Shown here one piece after another: positions 13,524 through 25,800 of a stretch of 64,000 nt of DNA. Numbering within the stretch: the first letter of the stretch is position 1; each line of letters starts with the position of its first letter. The stretch is from Chlorops oryzae (Eukaryota > Arthropoda > Insecta > Diptera > Chloropidae). The translations under genes were made by a program, and so were the position numbers. Where the stretch lies: the NCBI GenBank assembly GCA_020466095.1, contig CM035806.1:121135023-121199022 (forward strand), given 5' to 3'. The notes beneath the pieces are model-generated. The model was not told the DNA's origin, made no database searches, and worked only from the letters and a program-made list of their open reading frames with translations.

Positions 13524-13826
13524 TATTACTGGTAACATTGAGTGAAAATGTTGTTTAAAAAAAAAACTTGAAAAATTTTCACATTTCATTTACATCTTGT
13601 CAGTGCAATATTTAAATATGATCTGGTGTCACAAATTTGCAAAAAGATGAACATTTCTTAATTCGCATTTTTATTCACACAAATTTATTAATATTAAAAA
13701 TAAAATATTTATAGTGATGAAAAAAAAAAAAAATTAAAATAAGACTTTGAATCCTATTCCGCTGCTAAAATACACTTACAAAAAAAAATACCAAAAATTT
13801 ACATACATACATATATGCATTCACAT

Positions 13827-14019
13827 CATGATACAAGAAAACAAGATAGCGCCACTTCAGCTCGATGATGTCACAAATACAAAATGAGAGCTTCGTTGTT
13901 GTTGTTTTGCATGTTAAGCTCAACGTCACAACTAAACTTTAGCATGGGAAACAACAACAATGTGAATGCTACAAAATAGCGGTACCCGAAATGGCGCTAT
14001 CTTGCTCTCTTTGTATCAT
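13827..14019. mobile_element. Short MITE, about 193 bp, with 10-bp direct flanking repeat
   Basis: Inverted ends read ATGATACAA, then CAAGATAGCGCCA, on both sides. The element is bounded by identical 10-bp direct repeats GCATTCACAT (13817-13826 and 14020-14029). A 9-11-bp TSD points to a Mutator-like origin, but the superfamily is an inference. The interior has GTTGTTGTT and AACAACAACA, which can pair with each other. Confidence 0.75.
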
Positions 14020-14032
14020 GCATTCACATATA

Positions 14033-14477
14033 CAGTACACTCGGGATAACGTCAACCCCCTATTCCGTCAACACCTTTTTATTTACATTGACTATTCTAA
14101 AACGTCAACAAAACCTAAAAGCTCTAAAAGGTAAACTCCGCGTAATAGAAAATTTTAGCTGGAATTACGTATAGAATTCGAATTCTCAGAATTTCGGGAA
14201 CCTCCTTTTGTGCGAACAATGTAGTTTTTGCTCTCTTTTTTCAGTTGTGTTTCGAAATTTTTGATGTTGCGCGTATAAAATGACATCTAAAAAACTCATA
14301 TAAATTATTTTTACAAATACATAAACATTTGTTTGAATCAGATTATTGGTTTGTTTTAGTTTATACTAAAAAATCGTGAAAAACTATAGTCCCGATCATG
14401 TTTTGATCTAAAATGGGGACAATCATAAACGTCAACACTCGCGGTTTTAATTAGTTGACGTTATCCCGAGTGTACTG
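14033..14477. mobile_element. pogo/Tigger-type MITE, 445 bp, TA-flanked
   Basis: A perfect 24-bp terminal inverted repeat begins CAGTACACTCGGGATAACGT, with its complement at 14454-14477, and TA on both sides (14031-14032 and 14478-14479). No transposase. It lies 3 bases beyond the TSD of the preceding MITE. Confidence 0.88.
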
Positions 14478-14992
14478 TATATGCAATAACTTAGAATATA
14501 TAAGGTTTTCATAGTGCTGTTCGGAGTCTCAAGACTGTAAAAGGAGAAAATTATCATACTTAATTAGCCATATAAACTGGCCTCTTACAATTTAATTACA
14601 CACTTTAATTGGTGTATCAGTTCTATTGTTTTTTTTGTAAATTATTTTAATATATTTTTAGTTTTTCATGTTCATAGTAATTATGATTTTCCTTTGGCAA
14701 AAGCAAACATTTCAGAAAAGTATTTTATATTAAAAGTACTATTGACAAATCATTTTTGAAACGAATTGCATGCAGCATCGAACTTTATACCAAAAACTTT
14801 TATACGGAATTTAAGTTCTAACTATGGTACATATATATGACGTCTGTTTATACACAATTTATTTTAACGGAAATATGTTCAATCAAATGAATGCAGCATT
14901 CAGTTAACATTCATTTTTTAAGACTTCATTGTACGAAATTCCCAACATTTTTCTCATTTTGTTTTTTTTCTTTCCATTTTGTTCTTTCCCAT

Positions 14993-17169
14993 TTAGTCAA
15001 TTTTTACATTGGAATAAATTTTCCTTACAAACAAACTTGTGCCGACATAGCCAACAGTGCCACAAATTATGCCTAAAGCACCACTAAACAGCGCCATGTA
15101 GCCAAAGTAAAACGCCGTCTGAAAGAGACCGAACATTCTGGAAATGGAGAAAAAGAGAGATTATTGAGGAAGGCTTGCATTTGTGGAAATTTTACATACT
15201 TGGTTTTAAAGAAGAAGTAATAGAATGAATATGCGTAAACGTAAATGGACGTTGAGCCTGCTGCCGTAAAGCTAGTCCACTGCCACCTGTAGTCTTCGGC
15301 ATTTAAAAGGAAATACGTGCAAACGATTGTCACGCAAACAGTCACGATTGTCAATATAATAAATACCAAAAGCATAAAACCGTAAACATAGTAGATTTTA
15401 TACGCCCAAAACGAAGTAAAAATGAAATACCTGAAACGAAGTCGAAGAGATATGCAAATTGAAGTGGAAACTATAAAATTCAATAATAAAATGCTTTTCG
15501 CTTACATCTCAATGAATATGGAACCGAATGGTAGGACGCCACCAAGTAAAATAATAATTGTTGGTTCCATAAACCATTTCTTCTCAGGTATGGGACGTGG
15601 AACTGCATTAACGCGGCATGGAAAGTCTGGCTGACCATCGAGATTTCGTCCGACAACGGTGCCGACTAAGGTTAACGGTAGTATGACAAAGAAACAAATA
15701 CACGTTACTGCGACCATTGTGCCGAAAGGTATGGCGCGCGATGCATGATAACCAATAGCTATGAAATTGATGAAAAACGCAGTTCCGCAAACGAAAAAAG
15801 GAACCATAAAGGCAGACGCCAACATTTGTCGTATCCACAAGCGGCCACTTAAGCGTGCATACAAGGAACCACCGAAATATCCATTTATCGGTGATGTGGC
15901 TGCATAAACGAATATTGCCGTCGACAACATCGATCCGCGCCTGAAACCAAGAACACATAAACAGCATTAGATAAGATTTCGTACGCTATGCTCATGACAC
16001 ATACTCTGTGTATAATTCACCTACGATTGCGAACATTATGACGCAAAAAACTACGGATACTAGTTGATAGCCAGCACCAATCAATGCTGAGAAGATTAGA
16101 GGATGCGGCGGTGAGCGGAACACATCGCCATGAACTTGTTTCCAGCCATATTCGTCGCCCAAATCACGTTCCATATCATCCATTTCTTCATCTTTGCTAT
16201 AACGTGCGTAGTCTTTGCGTAATGTACGCATTAGTATCATAGACACTAGTCCGACCAAAAAAATCACCATCATGAAACTATTAAATATGCTGAACCAATG
16301 TATCTGCGGATAGAAAAATCTATAACATTTAGAGTTCCTGCATTGGCACCGACAGAGAACAAGTTGAGCATACCCGGTGCTGAAAGAAATTCGGATCTAA
16401 ATATTTATCAAAGCGATCTTTGAATTCCGTGACACTTGGCTTCCAATTGACTTCATAGCTAAAACGTAATTTCGCGCCTGGTGTAAGCAGCTCTTTCTTG
16501 CCTGTCGTCAGATTGACATCAACTATTTGTTGGCCATTGAACCCGATGTCGAATTTCTTGTGCGTATTTATGAAAAACTTTCCCGATTCATCATGATCAC
16601 CGACTTTGCCCCAAATAGGCAAATCATCTATGTACATCTGATACCAATATTCATTTAGGACTGAATAGGTGAATGCCTTCACCTGTTCCTCGTGCAATTC
16701 GACCATGCACACAACAGTCGGCGACACATCCTCTGCAAGAGAGTTTTATTTATATTTATAGGTATATATTGCTATATTGCTATATATTAAAATTAATGGA
16801 AGACTGTCTCATATTGGTTTCTGTACATACTTTTAAACTCGATTTCATAGCCGCTAAAAACGAGTTCAACACCCTGTAAAGCCTCACTCAGCGTTTCGTG
16901 GTAGTGTGAAATGCCTTTCTTCTCTCCAGCACAAAATGGTAGCGAAAAATAGTTGTATGTCTCTTGCCGATTATGATACGGGCCAACAGTATTCATCCAA
17001 AGCACAACTTCTTCATTGTCATTATACTTAATAAAAGAGGAAAACAAATATTTTTTAATAAACAAAACAGATGTATGAAGAGAAATTATCGAACCTTATG
17101 TGTGTGTTCGTCTGCTTTAACACACAGCAGTCCAAGAAGGCATATTACAAACAAGCGTGTCGCCCACAT
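14993..17169 (-). CDS. TM9SF3: Transmembrane 9 superfamily member 3 (EMP70 family)
   Basis: Nonaspanin of the Golgi/endosome system; family members help sort and load membrane proteins with glycine-rich transmembrane segments. Seven exons on the - strand (high to low: 17169-17095, 17026-16831, 16732-16374, 16303-16005, 15940-15506, 15430-15200, 15137-14993) join in frame to 579 aa, close to the 589 aa of human TM9SF3. The start ATG at 17167-17169 opens a signal peptide (residues 1-19, [19 protein letters not shown]). A lumenal domain follows with [15 protein letters not shown] and [13 protein letters not shown], then the first membrane span [19 protein letters not shown]. The conserved [12 protein letters not shown] and [17 protein letters not shown] loop precedes eight more spans. 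The C-terminus NVKID matches the KxD/E Golgi-retention signal known for this family. All splice sites are canonical and no lesion is seen. Confidence 0.97.
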
Positions 17170-17566
17170 CCTATTGTGGCCAATCGGAGTTAAAAACAAA
17201 AAAAAAACAAAAAAAAACAACAAGCACCAAATTAACGTAGACTAGACTAAACTAGTCTATGCAAACACGTCAATCTTGAAAAGACGTTTACTTCTCTTTC
17301 TTTGCGGAAAAATATATATAATTTTTTTATTATTATTTTATATATTAAACTTCGTTCATTGGCAGCTTAAACTCACTAACGCTGCTAACCGGCATCAGAA
17401 TGTAAAGAAATCCACCGACGTTAATCTTCTCCAACACAATGATATAAAAAAAGAATTGATTCAGGAATTGTCAAAAAACATCTAAACACGTCAACTGACT
17501 AGAGATGAACGCAGTGCTGCCAGGTTTTTCAAGAGTGTTCCCTTTAAATTTTAGTCATATAGTACT
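17170..17566. other. Upstream region of TM9SF3
   Basis: AT-rich, with an A-rich run just upstream of the start codon. The promoter and 5' UTR should lie here, but I see no motif I can defend. The next recognisable feature is the hAT element beginning at 17567. Confidence 0.35.
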
Positions 17567-17940
17567 CAGGGCTGCCAGATGATTTTTGGTTAAAACCGTC
17601 ACTTTTTAACAGAAAAATCGTCAAAATCGGCATTGAACTTTAAAAAATCGTCAAAAAAACTCAAAAAAAGATAAATAACAGAAGTATGCTTTCAGCGTTT
17701 TTAATATAATATTTGTTTGCAACGATAACTTTAACACTGGATGTCACCGTTAATGCTGATAAAAATTATAAGATTGTATTGAAAGTGACACAGTTAGTTT
17801 CGAATAATTATAAGAGTGTCATATGGAACCTACAGTGACCCGAAGCCAATTTTATTAGCCCAAAAAAAAAAAGTGTCATATATGTCAGTATCTGCTTAAA
17901 TTTAATTTTTAATAGAGTTTTACATCAAAATCTACGTAAT

Positions 17941-18170
17941 CGGGCATGTGATTGGATTCCCTTTCCCCAAATTTTGGGGAAAGGGATTTTCGTTCCTCCA
18001 ATATTTTGAAGAACGTATGGCAATTTTGAAAGAAATGACATTGTCAAAAACAAAAGAGCGGCTATACGATAAAATTTTCGAATTAAAAAATTTCGAACAT
18101 ATTTAAATTCCCGAGTATTTATTTCAATTTCCCGGGGAAATGAATTCCCGGGAATCCAATCACACACCTG
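17941..18170. mobile_element. Hairpin MITE nested in the hAT element
   Basis: Terminal inverted repeats CATGTGATTGGATTCCC (left) and, read outward, GTGTGTGATTGGATTCCC (right) enclose about 190 bases. Internal runs of GGGAAA and TTTCCCC can also pair. The flanking 8-mers agree only partly, so no TSD is claimed. Confidence 0.6.
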
Positions 18171-18352
18171 TATAAAATCCTTTATTAAGGTGCATTCACA
18201 TGGTGGCTCGCGCCAAAATTTGGCCGAAGTTGCAGCTATAGTTCTATATGGTATGAATCGTGCAAATTTGATTACCATCTGTTTAATTTTTACTATTGTT
18301 ACCACACCTGGTCAGATTGATTTAAAAAACGTCAATTATTGGGTATTTTAAG

Positions 18353-18806
18353 TAGTGATGCCACGAATAGTGGATTTGGCCGAATACCGAATACCGAATA
18401 TTCGGTCAACCTCTCGGCCGAATAACGAATATTCGGCAACCGAATATTCGGCACGAAGTAAAAACAGCTTGGGCCTACTCGCGACTAGCTGGAGTCAAGG
18501 CAAAAGCTGCCGCTGAAAAATTTGCCCACTGTTTATAATGTTTTCGAAGAAAGTTTAGAAGAAGCTAGCGTACATTTAATATTTCTAAAGAATAAAATGC
18601 AAATCTGCTGTATTTTTAGTTCTCGTTAATTAAATTTTTTTACGTTATTGTGAGAAAACTATAATTTGTAGTTACTGCTGATTTTTTTAATAAGTTATTT
18701 CTACTATTCGGTATTCGGCCGAATATTTTAACTATTCGGCCGAATACCGAATACTGAAAAATGACGCCGAATACCGAATAGTGGCCGAATATTCGTGGCA
18801 TCACTA
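18353..18806. mobile_element. hAT MITE, 454 bp, 8-bp TSD
   Basis: Ends TAGTGATGCCACGAATA and TATTCGTGGCATCACTA are flanked by identical ATTTTAAG (18345-18352, 18807-18814). The interior is dense in the interlocking words CCGAATA and TATTCGG, giving strong fold-back potential. Insertion into 17567-18899 makes it the younger of the two. Confidence 0.92.
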
Positions 18807-19218
18807 ATTTTAAGGGTAAAAATCGTCAAATCGGTTAAATGCATATTTGGCATAAAAAATCGTCAAATGACGATAAAATCGGGCTATCTGGCAGCCCTGA
18901 TAGTACTATATGATTTTAGTCAATTTCCCTCAGTGGTGCTCAGCATTAGCCAAAATTAGTGTTGCCAATTCGCGGGGAATTTCCCTCGCTATACAGGATT
19001 CGCGTTTTATGCATGCCGCGTGGCAAATAACCGCGGATTTATAACAATGGAACTTTATCTTGCCTCCTATTTTTATATTCTGGCCCCATTATATAGTTTC
19101 GTAGGTTCACTTTTAGTTTTAAACTTATAACAATCCTATCAATGGGGCATTCCAGCAAAAACAGTCGCAGATAAACATACTATCTGTAGAATCATCGATA
19201 GTTTTACAGGTATATGGG

Positions 19219-19457
19219 CTCTGCGCAGATATGCAGGAAGTAAATTTCCTATACTAAACACTTGCAAAAAAACCCAAGAAGTACTTCGTGTTACTTCTGA
19301 TAATTCAACGAATACGCAGATTAAAAGCAATCGAACATTCAGGGTTGCATTTAAATCATACATTTTCTATATTCCTGTCAACCTGTCATCGAAATTTCAA
19401 TTCTGATTTCCTATCTTCACAAGAACGAGCTCCATACTTCCTGCATATCTGCGTAGA
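19219..19457. repeat. Inverted repeat pair bounding 190 bp
   Basis: CTCTGCGCAGATATGCAGGA (19219-19242 region) faces a nearly perfect complement (19434-19457 region). Probably a small non-autonomous element; no TSD found. Confidence 0.5.
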
Positions 19458-19628
19458 GCACAATAGCATATAGGACTATAGGTCTAACTCTTCTTCTTCC
19501 TAATCCCTGCAATGTGTTAGAGCTACGCTGCTTCAACATAGGCATATAGCATGAGGAAAAGAGAAGCATGCTATGGCAACGAAATCTTTAGCTCTGCTGT
19601 GGTGAAATGCATTGCCACTTTTATTTAA

Positions 19629-20455
19629 ACGTCCCTAAAGCTGGAAGAGCAAAGTCAGCAGAATCAAAAAAAAATATGTGGAACATTAAAGGCTAATTAA
19701 AGGCTAATTAAATGCCCTAATCCGAAATTTTCGGCTCCAGCCATTTCCCGGAAAATCCATGTTCTGCCAGCTTAACGTTAAGCTGGCAGAGCATGCTCCA
19801 AAAAATGGATTGCACAACAATTTCAGCAATTTAATTAGCACAGGAATTAACGGCTCATTAAAGGCTCTAGGAAAATCTAATTTCCCATTTTTCGGCTCCA
19901 GCCGTTTCCCGGAAAATCCATGCTCTGCCACCGCGCGGGCAGAGCATCGTATAAAAACCTGTTTCGGATAAAAAATTCGAACTTTTTTTTAAGAACTATT
20001 TAAAGGCTCATTAAAGGCTCTACGAAAATCTAATTTCCCATTTTTCGGCTCCAGCCGTTTCCCGGAAAATCCATGCTCTGCCACCGCGTGGGCAGAGCAT
20101 CGTATAAAAACCTGTTTCGGATAAAAAATTCGAACTTTTTTTTAAGAACTATTTAAAGGCTCATTAAAGGCTCTACGAAAATCTAATTTCCCATTTTTCG
20201 GCTCCAGCCGTTTCCCGGAAAATCCATGCTCTGCCACCGCGTGGGCAGAGCATCGTATAAAAACCTGTTTCGGATAAAAAATTCGAACTTTTTTTTAAGA
20301 ACTATTTAAAGGCTCATTAAAGGCTCTAGGAAAATCTAATTTCCCATTTTTCGGCTCCAGCCGTTTCCCGTAAAAAGAACTGTTCCGAATAACAAAATCG
20401 AACTTTTTTCTCAGAACGCGGCGCGTGAGCAGAGCATCGTAAGAATCCCAGCAGG
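19629..20455 (+). repeat. Left arm of foldback: 153-bp tandem array
   Basis: The anchor word CGGCTCCAGCCG occurs at about 19893, 20046, 20199 and 20352, an exact 153-bp period. Each unit contains a small hairpin, ATGCTCTGCC facing GGCAGAGCAT. The outer part has a perfect palindrome TCTGCCAGCTTAAC and its complement near 19766-19793. Confidence 0.92.
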
Positions 20456-20623
20456 CAAAGACATCCAGCAGGAAAAAAACATTAGTGATTTCATTGAGTC
20501 ATACAAATAACATTGTAATGTATGACAAATTGGGGGACATGTCATCGTGGAGGGATGCTGTAAATGTTCTTGAATCTCATTGGCTACTGAAATTTAAATA
20601 AGGTTTTAGCGTCAGTTGAGCCT

Positions 20624-20696
20624 ATGCATGGATGGCGTAGTGACTAAGTGCTCGACTTACAATCCGAAGACCGCGGGTTCGATCCCTGGCTGAGGA
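20624..20696 (+). other. tRNA-like segment with Pol III A and B boxes (tRNA pseudogene or SINE head)
   Basis: An A-box-like word ATGGCGTAGTGACTAAGTG (20632-20650) is followed at tRNA-like spacing by the near-canonical B box GGGTTCGATCC (20675-20685). The acceptor and T stems pair poorly, so this is not a functional tRNA. It looks like the tRNA-derived head of a SINE, or a decayed tRNA, inside the loop of the foldback element. It is followed by an A/T-rich stretch. Confidence 0.6.
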
Positions 20697-20799
20697 AAAC
20701 AAAAATTTTTATACATAGATTTTTCAAAAATTTTCTAAATATTCAAGGAGAAGACAGTTTTCAAACCGGTTTCTATGAAGTGGCATTTAGAAAGAGCAT

Positions 20800-21061
20800 G
20801 TGGGAAACGGCTGGAGCCGAAAAATGGGAAATTAGATTTTCGTAGAGCCTTTAATGAGCCTTTAAATAGTTCTTAAAAAAAAAAGTTCGAATTTTTTATC
20901 CGAAACAGGTTTTTATACGATGCTCTGCCCACGCGGTGGCAGAGCATTGATTTTCCAGGAAACGGCTGGAGCCGAAAAATGGGAAATTAGATTTTCGTAG
21001 AGCCTTTAATGAGCCTTTAAATAATTCCTAAAAAAAAGTTCGAATTTTTTATCCGAAACAG
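20800..21061 (-). repeat. Inner part of foldback right arm, cut off by the LINE
   Basis: Copies of the 153-bp unit in the orientation of the right arm (GGCTGGAGCC at about 20811 and 20964). The array stops at the LINE insertion and resumes at 28055; the duplicated target ATCCGAAACAG (21051-21061 and 28055-28065) marks the site. Confidence 0.88.
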
Positions 21062-21478
21062 GTGGGGGCTAAGGCTCATTGGCCATGTTCACACGTTGAC
21101 GTGACTGACGAACCAGAGGGAGTCCACGACGCCCTAAGACCGACCATACGTGACGAAGAGTCACATCCTGCTCGAGGTGCCCCTGCGGGTCACACAAGCT
21201 TCCTGGGATAATGTCTTCTGTATTGCACAGTGGACATCTCCCTGGAAGCTTGTGTAACTGTGCTAAATATGGCGGATCTAGAGAGGAAAACTCGATAAAA
21301 CCCGTAATCCTAAAGGTGTTAATGGTCACCGTGCCTACAGGATGGATGTTGCAACGTTACTGCCTCGCAAACGGCGTACTCCAGATACATGGCGACCTCT
21401 GGTTTTATTTAGCCTTCCCGGAGCATGAGGCTCTGCTTCGGGTGACAGTGTATTTCCTCATTACTCGTGGGAACATTT

Positions 21479-22894
21479 ATGGACTCAACAAATAATTTAA
21501 ATACAAATGCACTTGTGCAACAAATTTTCGGCGATTCCGAAGGGCAGCAATTGCCCACTGGAATCAATGAACAAATGGAGACTGCACCAATTCAAATGGA
21601 ATCTATTCCAACAGGAGTGGAGCAATCTTCAGTAGGGGCTCAACCTAACCAAATGGATGTAGATCCTACCGGGCAGGTAGAGCGAATCCCTACTGACGAG
21701 GAAGACGCCTTGCTTGCTTCCCCGTCCAAAGACAGAACTGGCAAGATGCCGAATCCTGACAAAGCTTGTGGGGCCGAGCGCAGACGGCAAAAGTTCTACG
21801 TCTCAAAAGGACTGTGCCTTGAAGAAGCCAAAAGGCTGGCTAAGCTGCCAATGGCGGAGGGAAAGAAAGAGATGGCACTGTCTCTACAAGCGGCGAAGAA
21901 AAGGGACCGATCTGAGGGCTCATTCACTACGCCACCACAGAACACCCCCAAGAGGCAGATGGGACCGCCGGACGTGAGGTCCGAAGCTGGAAAGCACCCG
22001 GGAACATTAGTGGCACCAGCAAAGGAGCCCAAAGCCTCTAAGGTGGTGAAGTCGGCTAGCGCAGCGGGCATCAGGATGGGGATTATGCCGTCGGACTATC
22101 CCCATACCACCTGGTCCACGCAGCAGCTCTCCCAAGTACAGGGAGCCATCCTGGACAGAGTGCGTCAATTGAAATCCGGCTCAATGAAGCCCTCCTTCAA
22201 TGGATGTACTTTCAGACCAGGATGGTTGTCTGTAATCTGTTCGGGTCCTGAGACGGCAAACTGGCTTAAGGTCAACCTAGGAGCCTTATCGCCGTGGAAG
22301 GACGCCAAACTCAAACTTGTGGAGGAGAAGGACATTCCTCGTCCACAAATATTTATAGGATATTTGACAGAGAGGCAGACAACCTCCAACGAAGATATCC
22401 TATCTTTAGTCCAAGGCCAAAACACCGGCCTAAGGGTCGCAGACTGGCGGGTGCTCAACAGGGCGCAAAAAGGTGCCTCAATAGAGCTAACGCTGTCAAT
22501 GGACCCTATCTCAGCCAAAAACCTGACTGAGATGGACTTCAAGATCAACTACGGCTTTGGCAGGGCGAAGATTCACCCGAAAACCAAGGCCGTAGCAAGC
22601 GGTGGTGATGCTGTCCCAAAGGCATCCGAAGAGCGACCTAGTTGCTCACGGGAAGCCCAGAGCTCGGGAACAAACACAGCTCCAGCATCACAGGAGAGCG
22701 CAGGACTTAACCGTCCCCCTCCAACATCCACCCCATCTTCACCGGCTCCCATCGCCAAGCCCTTTCTACGCCCACCTGTGAACCCATACCCAGGGCGTAG
22801 AGGGCAAGGGCGAGGTAGGACACAGGAAGAAAGAGTGATGGCATCCGGTAGGAGCAAGAAGGTCGCTAAACGCGCCTTCAAGGTCACGAAGTGA
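21479..22894 (+). CDS. LINE ORF1 protein (DUF4780-like RNA-binding)
   Basis: Frame of 471 aa from ATG 21479 to TGA 22892-22894. ORF1 proteins coat LINE RNA and chaperone target-primed reverse transcription. The N-terminal half is acidic and Gln/Pro-rich with low complexity. A Lys/Arg-rich stretch around residues 90-150 follows. The central part (about residues 215-370) ends in FKINYGFGRAKI, a pattern typical of DUF4780, a domain seen in LOA-type ORF1 proteins. The tail (residues 380-471) is Ser/Pro-rich and finishes strongly basic. I see no CCHC zinc knuckles, unlike the Jockey ORF1 at 30169. An in-frame GTG at 21467 lies upstream, but ATG at 21479 is the likelier start. ORF2 starts 2 nt after the stop, which suggests termination-reinitiation. 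Domain assignment is from pattern memory. Confidence 0.8.
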   Translation: MDSTNNLNTNALVQQIFGDSEGQQLPTGINEQMETAPIQMESIPTGVEQSSVGAQPNQMDVDPTGQVERIPTDEEDALLASPSKDRTGKMPNPDKACGAERRRQKFYVSKGLCLEEAKRLAKLPMAEGKKEMALSLQAAKKRDRSEGSFTTPPQNTPKRQMGPPDVRSEAGKHPGTLVAPAKEPKASKVVKSASAAGIRMGIMPSDYPHTTWSTQQLSQVQGAILDRVRQLKSGSMKPSFNGCTFRPGWLSVICSGPETANWLKVNLGALSPWKDAKLKLVEEKDIPRPQIFIGYLTERQTTSNEDILSLVQGQNTGLRVADWRVLNRAQKGASIELTLSMDPISAKNLTEMDFKINYGFGRAKIHPKTKAVASGGDAVPKASEERPSCSREAQSSGTNTAPASQESAGLNRPPPTSTPSSPAPIAKPFLRPPVNPYPGRRGQGRGRTQEERVMASGRSKKVAKRAFKVTK

Positions 22895-22896
22895 CC

Positions 22897-25800
22897 ATGC
22901 TCCCAAGAAAAATCAAGGCCATACAAGTGAACCTCCACCATGCAAAGGCGTCCTCGGATGTCCTTAGCAGGAGGTTCACAAAAGAGGGACTGGACATAGC
23001 ACTTGTCCAGGAACCCTGGGTTCACGGTGGGACCGTCAAAGGCCTCAACCTTCGCGATGGTAAGTTAATCTTTGCCAAAAATCACTGCAGACCTAGAACT
23101 GCAATCATCATAAGGAACAAAATTAACTTTCTCCTCATTTCAGAGCTTTGTTCACAGGATCTGGTGGCAGTAATTGCAAAGATCCCTACGCTCAGGGGAG
23201 AACAAGAGGTGGTGCTAGCGTCGGCCTACCTTCCTGGAGACAGCGATCAAATACCCACAAGGGAACTATTGGCCCTAGAGGAGTACTGCAGCAGGAGGAA
23301 CCTCAAATGGCTAGTCGGTTGTGATGCGAATGCCCATCACACGACATGGGGTAGCACCGACATCAATTTAAGGGGTGAGTCATTATTAGAATATATTATT
23401 AGTAAAAACATAAATATTCTAAACCGGGGTAACGAGCCGACATTTGTTAATGTCACAAGGGGAGAGGTCCTTGACTTAACTCTCTCCAGTCCTAACTTGT
23501 TGTCTGTTATCTCAAACTGGCACGTCTCAAAAGAAGTCTCTATGTCAGATCATAAACATATTATGTTCGACATAGATGCTCCTACAGAGGAGTTCCAAGT
23601 TTACCGTAACCCAAAGAAAACCAATTGGGAAAATTTCCGCTTCTGTGTAGAACAGAAGATAAACTGCTCAGATAGTGCGATTAATTCGACCTATGAGCTT
23701 GAGACAGAAGCTAAACTTCTGCAGAGTAGTCTCAAACAAGCGTTCGAGAAGAGCTGCCCGCAGAAAGCCAAAAAGGCGCAAAGGGACGTCCCCTGGTGGA
23801 ACAAAACACTTGAGAAGCTCAGGTGTAGCACCAGGAAGCTCTTCAATAGGGCAAAGCGAACAGGCGACTGGACCGCCTATAAGGCAGCCCTTACAGAATA
23901 CAATAAAGAATTGAGAAAATCCAAAAGCGCCACATGGAGGGAACACTGCAGCAGGGTGTCAAATCTCCCTGATATGTATCGCCTCCAAAAGGCTCTTGCG
24001 ATGGATCACTCAAACGGCCTCGGTACCCTCAGGAGGCCAGATGGTAGTTTTACGTCAACGATCCGTGAGACAGGAAGACTCTTGTTGGAAACTCACTTCC
24101 CTGGCTGCGTTCCTGCGTTTGAACGTCCTTGCCAAACAGCTGTCATAACAAATGCAGCAAATGGTAGAGCCAGAAGTCTTGCGGGGAAAATAATTAACTC
24201 CCATACGGTACAGTGGGCAATTTCAACTTTCAGCCCATATAAATCGCCGGGCCCGGACGGCATCCGCCCATGCCTGCTTCAGCAGGGTGCTGGGCTTATT
24301 ACAACTCCACTGGTGAGAATATTTAAAGCCAGCTTATTAATGGCTCATATTCCATCAAACTGGAACGAGGTGAATGTAGTGTTCATTCCCAAACTGGGGA
24401 AAACAAATGAACACAGTCCTAAGGCCTTCAGGCCTATAAGCCTCAGTTCCTTTTTCATTAAAACAATGGAAAAACTCATTGATCAGTACATAAGACGAGA
24501 CTGTCTGAAGTACCAACCACTGAACAAACAACAATTTGCCTACCAACCTGGTAACCCAAGCGACACAACTTCTCTTTAAACGGTATTCAAGAGCGCTCAG
24601 AGACTAATTAATGAGAGCTAATGCTCTCAGAAAAGCTCTTTGAGCGCTCTTGAAGACCTTCTACAGACTAAAAGGACGCAAAAAGGCGGGGCTTAGGGGC
24701 CTTATGAGAGTTTTTAGAGACTTAACAAAAAATCAGTTTTCTCTCTAGGAAGTCTTTGAGAACTCTTTGAAAGATCTTTAAGACATCTTTAAGAGTTCTT
24801 TGAAAGACTGAATTATGATGTCATCATCAGTCAGTGTGCGTGATAGGGACGCAAATATGCTCATACGTTTTATAAATTATACCTTTTTCTTTCTTTAAGA
24901 AAAGGACACAAAAGACGTCCTACATATTCAATGTTGGAAATATTTGAACACAAAGGACACTGTGAAGATTAATAGGTGTATCACAGGAAGCTTTAATAGT
25001 TGGAAAGTCGAACAGGCGAACTTGGACACGCCTATAAGGACAGACCCTATACCAGAATATAATAAAGAATTGAGAAAATCCATAAACGCAAATGAAAACG
25101 GAGATCAGTTCATCGGCAATATGATATATTCTACTCCACTAAATTTCACGCGCCTTTAAAATATTAATGTTTGTAAAAATTTTCTTCCGTTTCTTTAAAT
25201 TTTATTCTGTAACATAGAAAACTTATTTCAGGCATTTTCCCTTCTTAATTTGAAATCAACATTTCATAAAGCATAAAAATGTTTTGGTTGATTGCTTAGA
25301 AATTAAATCATGCAACTTCGATCCAAAAAGATTGCGGATTCCAATGCCTTATAAGAACTTCTGAAAAGTTAAACGTCTCAATAGTGAGCAGACATATTTA
25401 GAGTTGCAACAGGAATTTTTTTGTTTCAATCTAAATAACACCCCTGGTAAGAGTTGCATATTTTATTTTGCTTTTGTTATTTCGGTTCTTACTTGTTAAT
25501 GTCGACCCTGCGTAATGAGAAAAATGTCAAACAAGCAATAAAATCTAATGACTCACTATTCCCTCTCAATAAGTTCTTTGTAAGAGTTTCCAAAGACGTG
25601 ACGTCACTGAAAATCTCTGAAAGGTCTTTATAAACAGGAATATAGAGGCCTACTCTCACAAAGCTCTTTAAAATGTGTTTTGAAGAGTTTTCTAAATATG
25701 TATGTGTTACCTCTTTGAAATACCAATATGAGAGTTTCCGAAGAGTAAAAAAAACAATTTCGAATCGGTCTTCGGACGCTGTTCAAAGAGTTCTATGAGA

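Larger units (their letters stand above)
17567..18899. mobile_element. hAT element (non-autonomous), 1333 bp including nested insertions, 8-bp TSD
   Basis: Ends are CAGGGCTGCCAGAT and its complement, flanked by identical 8-bp repeats ATAGTACT (17559-17566 and 18900-18907). The subterminal word AAATCGTCAAA recurs near both ends. Inside lie a second hAT MITE (18353-18806), a hairpin MITE (17941-18170) and one copy of the repeat that builds the palindrome at 61491-61860 (18209-18250). No transposase is seen. Confidence 0.88.

Noticed and set aside
15422..15634. + strand ORF across TM9SF3
   Set aside because: Antisense shadow of exons 5 and 6, which match TM9SF3 closely.
19704..19971. Paired ORFs in the foldback arm, recurring at 28665-28932
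   Set aside because: They are readings of the arm repeat and its inner palindrome; the same peptides reappear only because the arms are inverted copies.
20624..20696. Functional tRNA gene
   Set aside because: A and B boxes are present, but the acceptor and T stems do not pair well.
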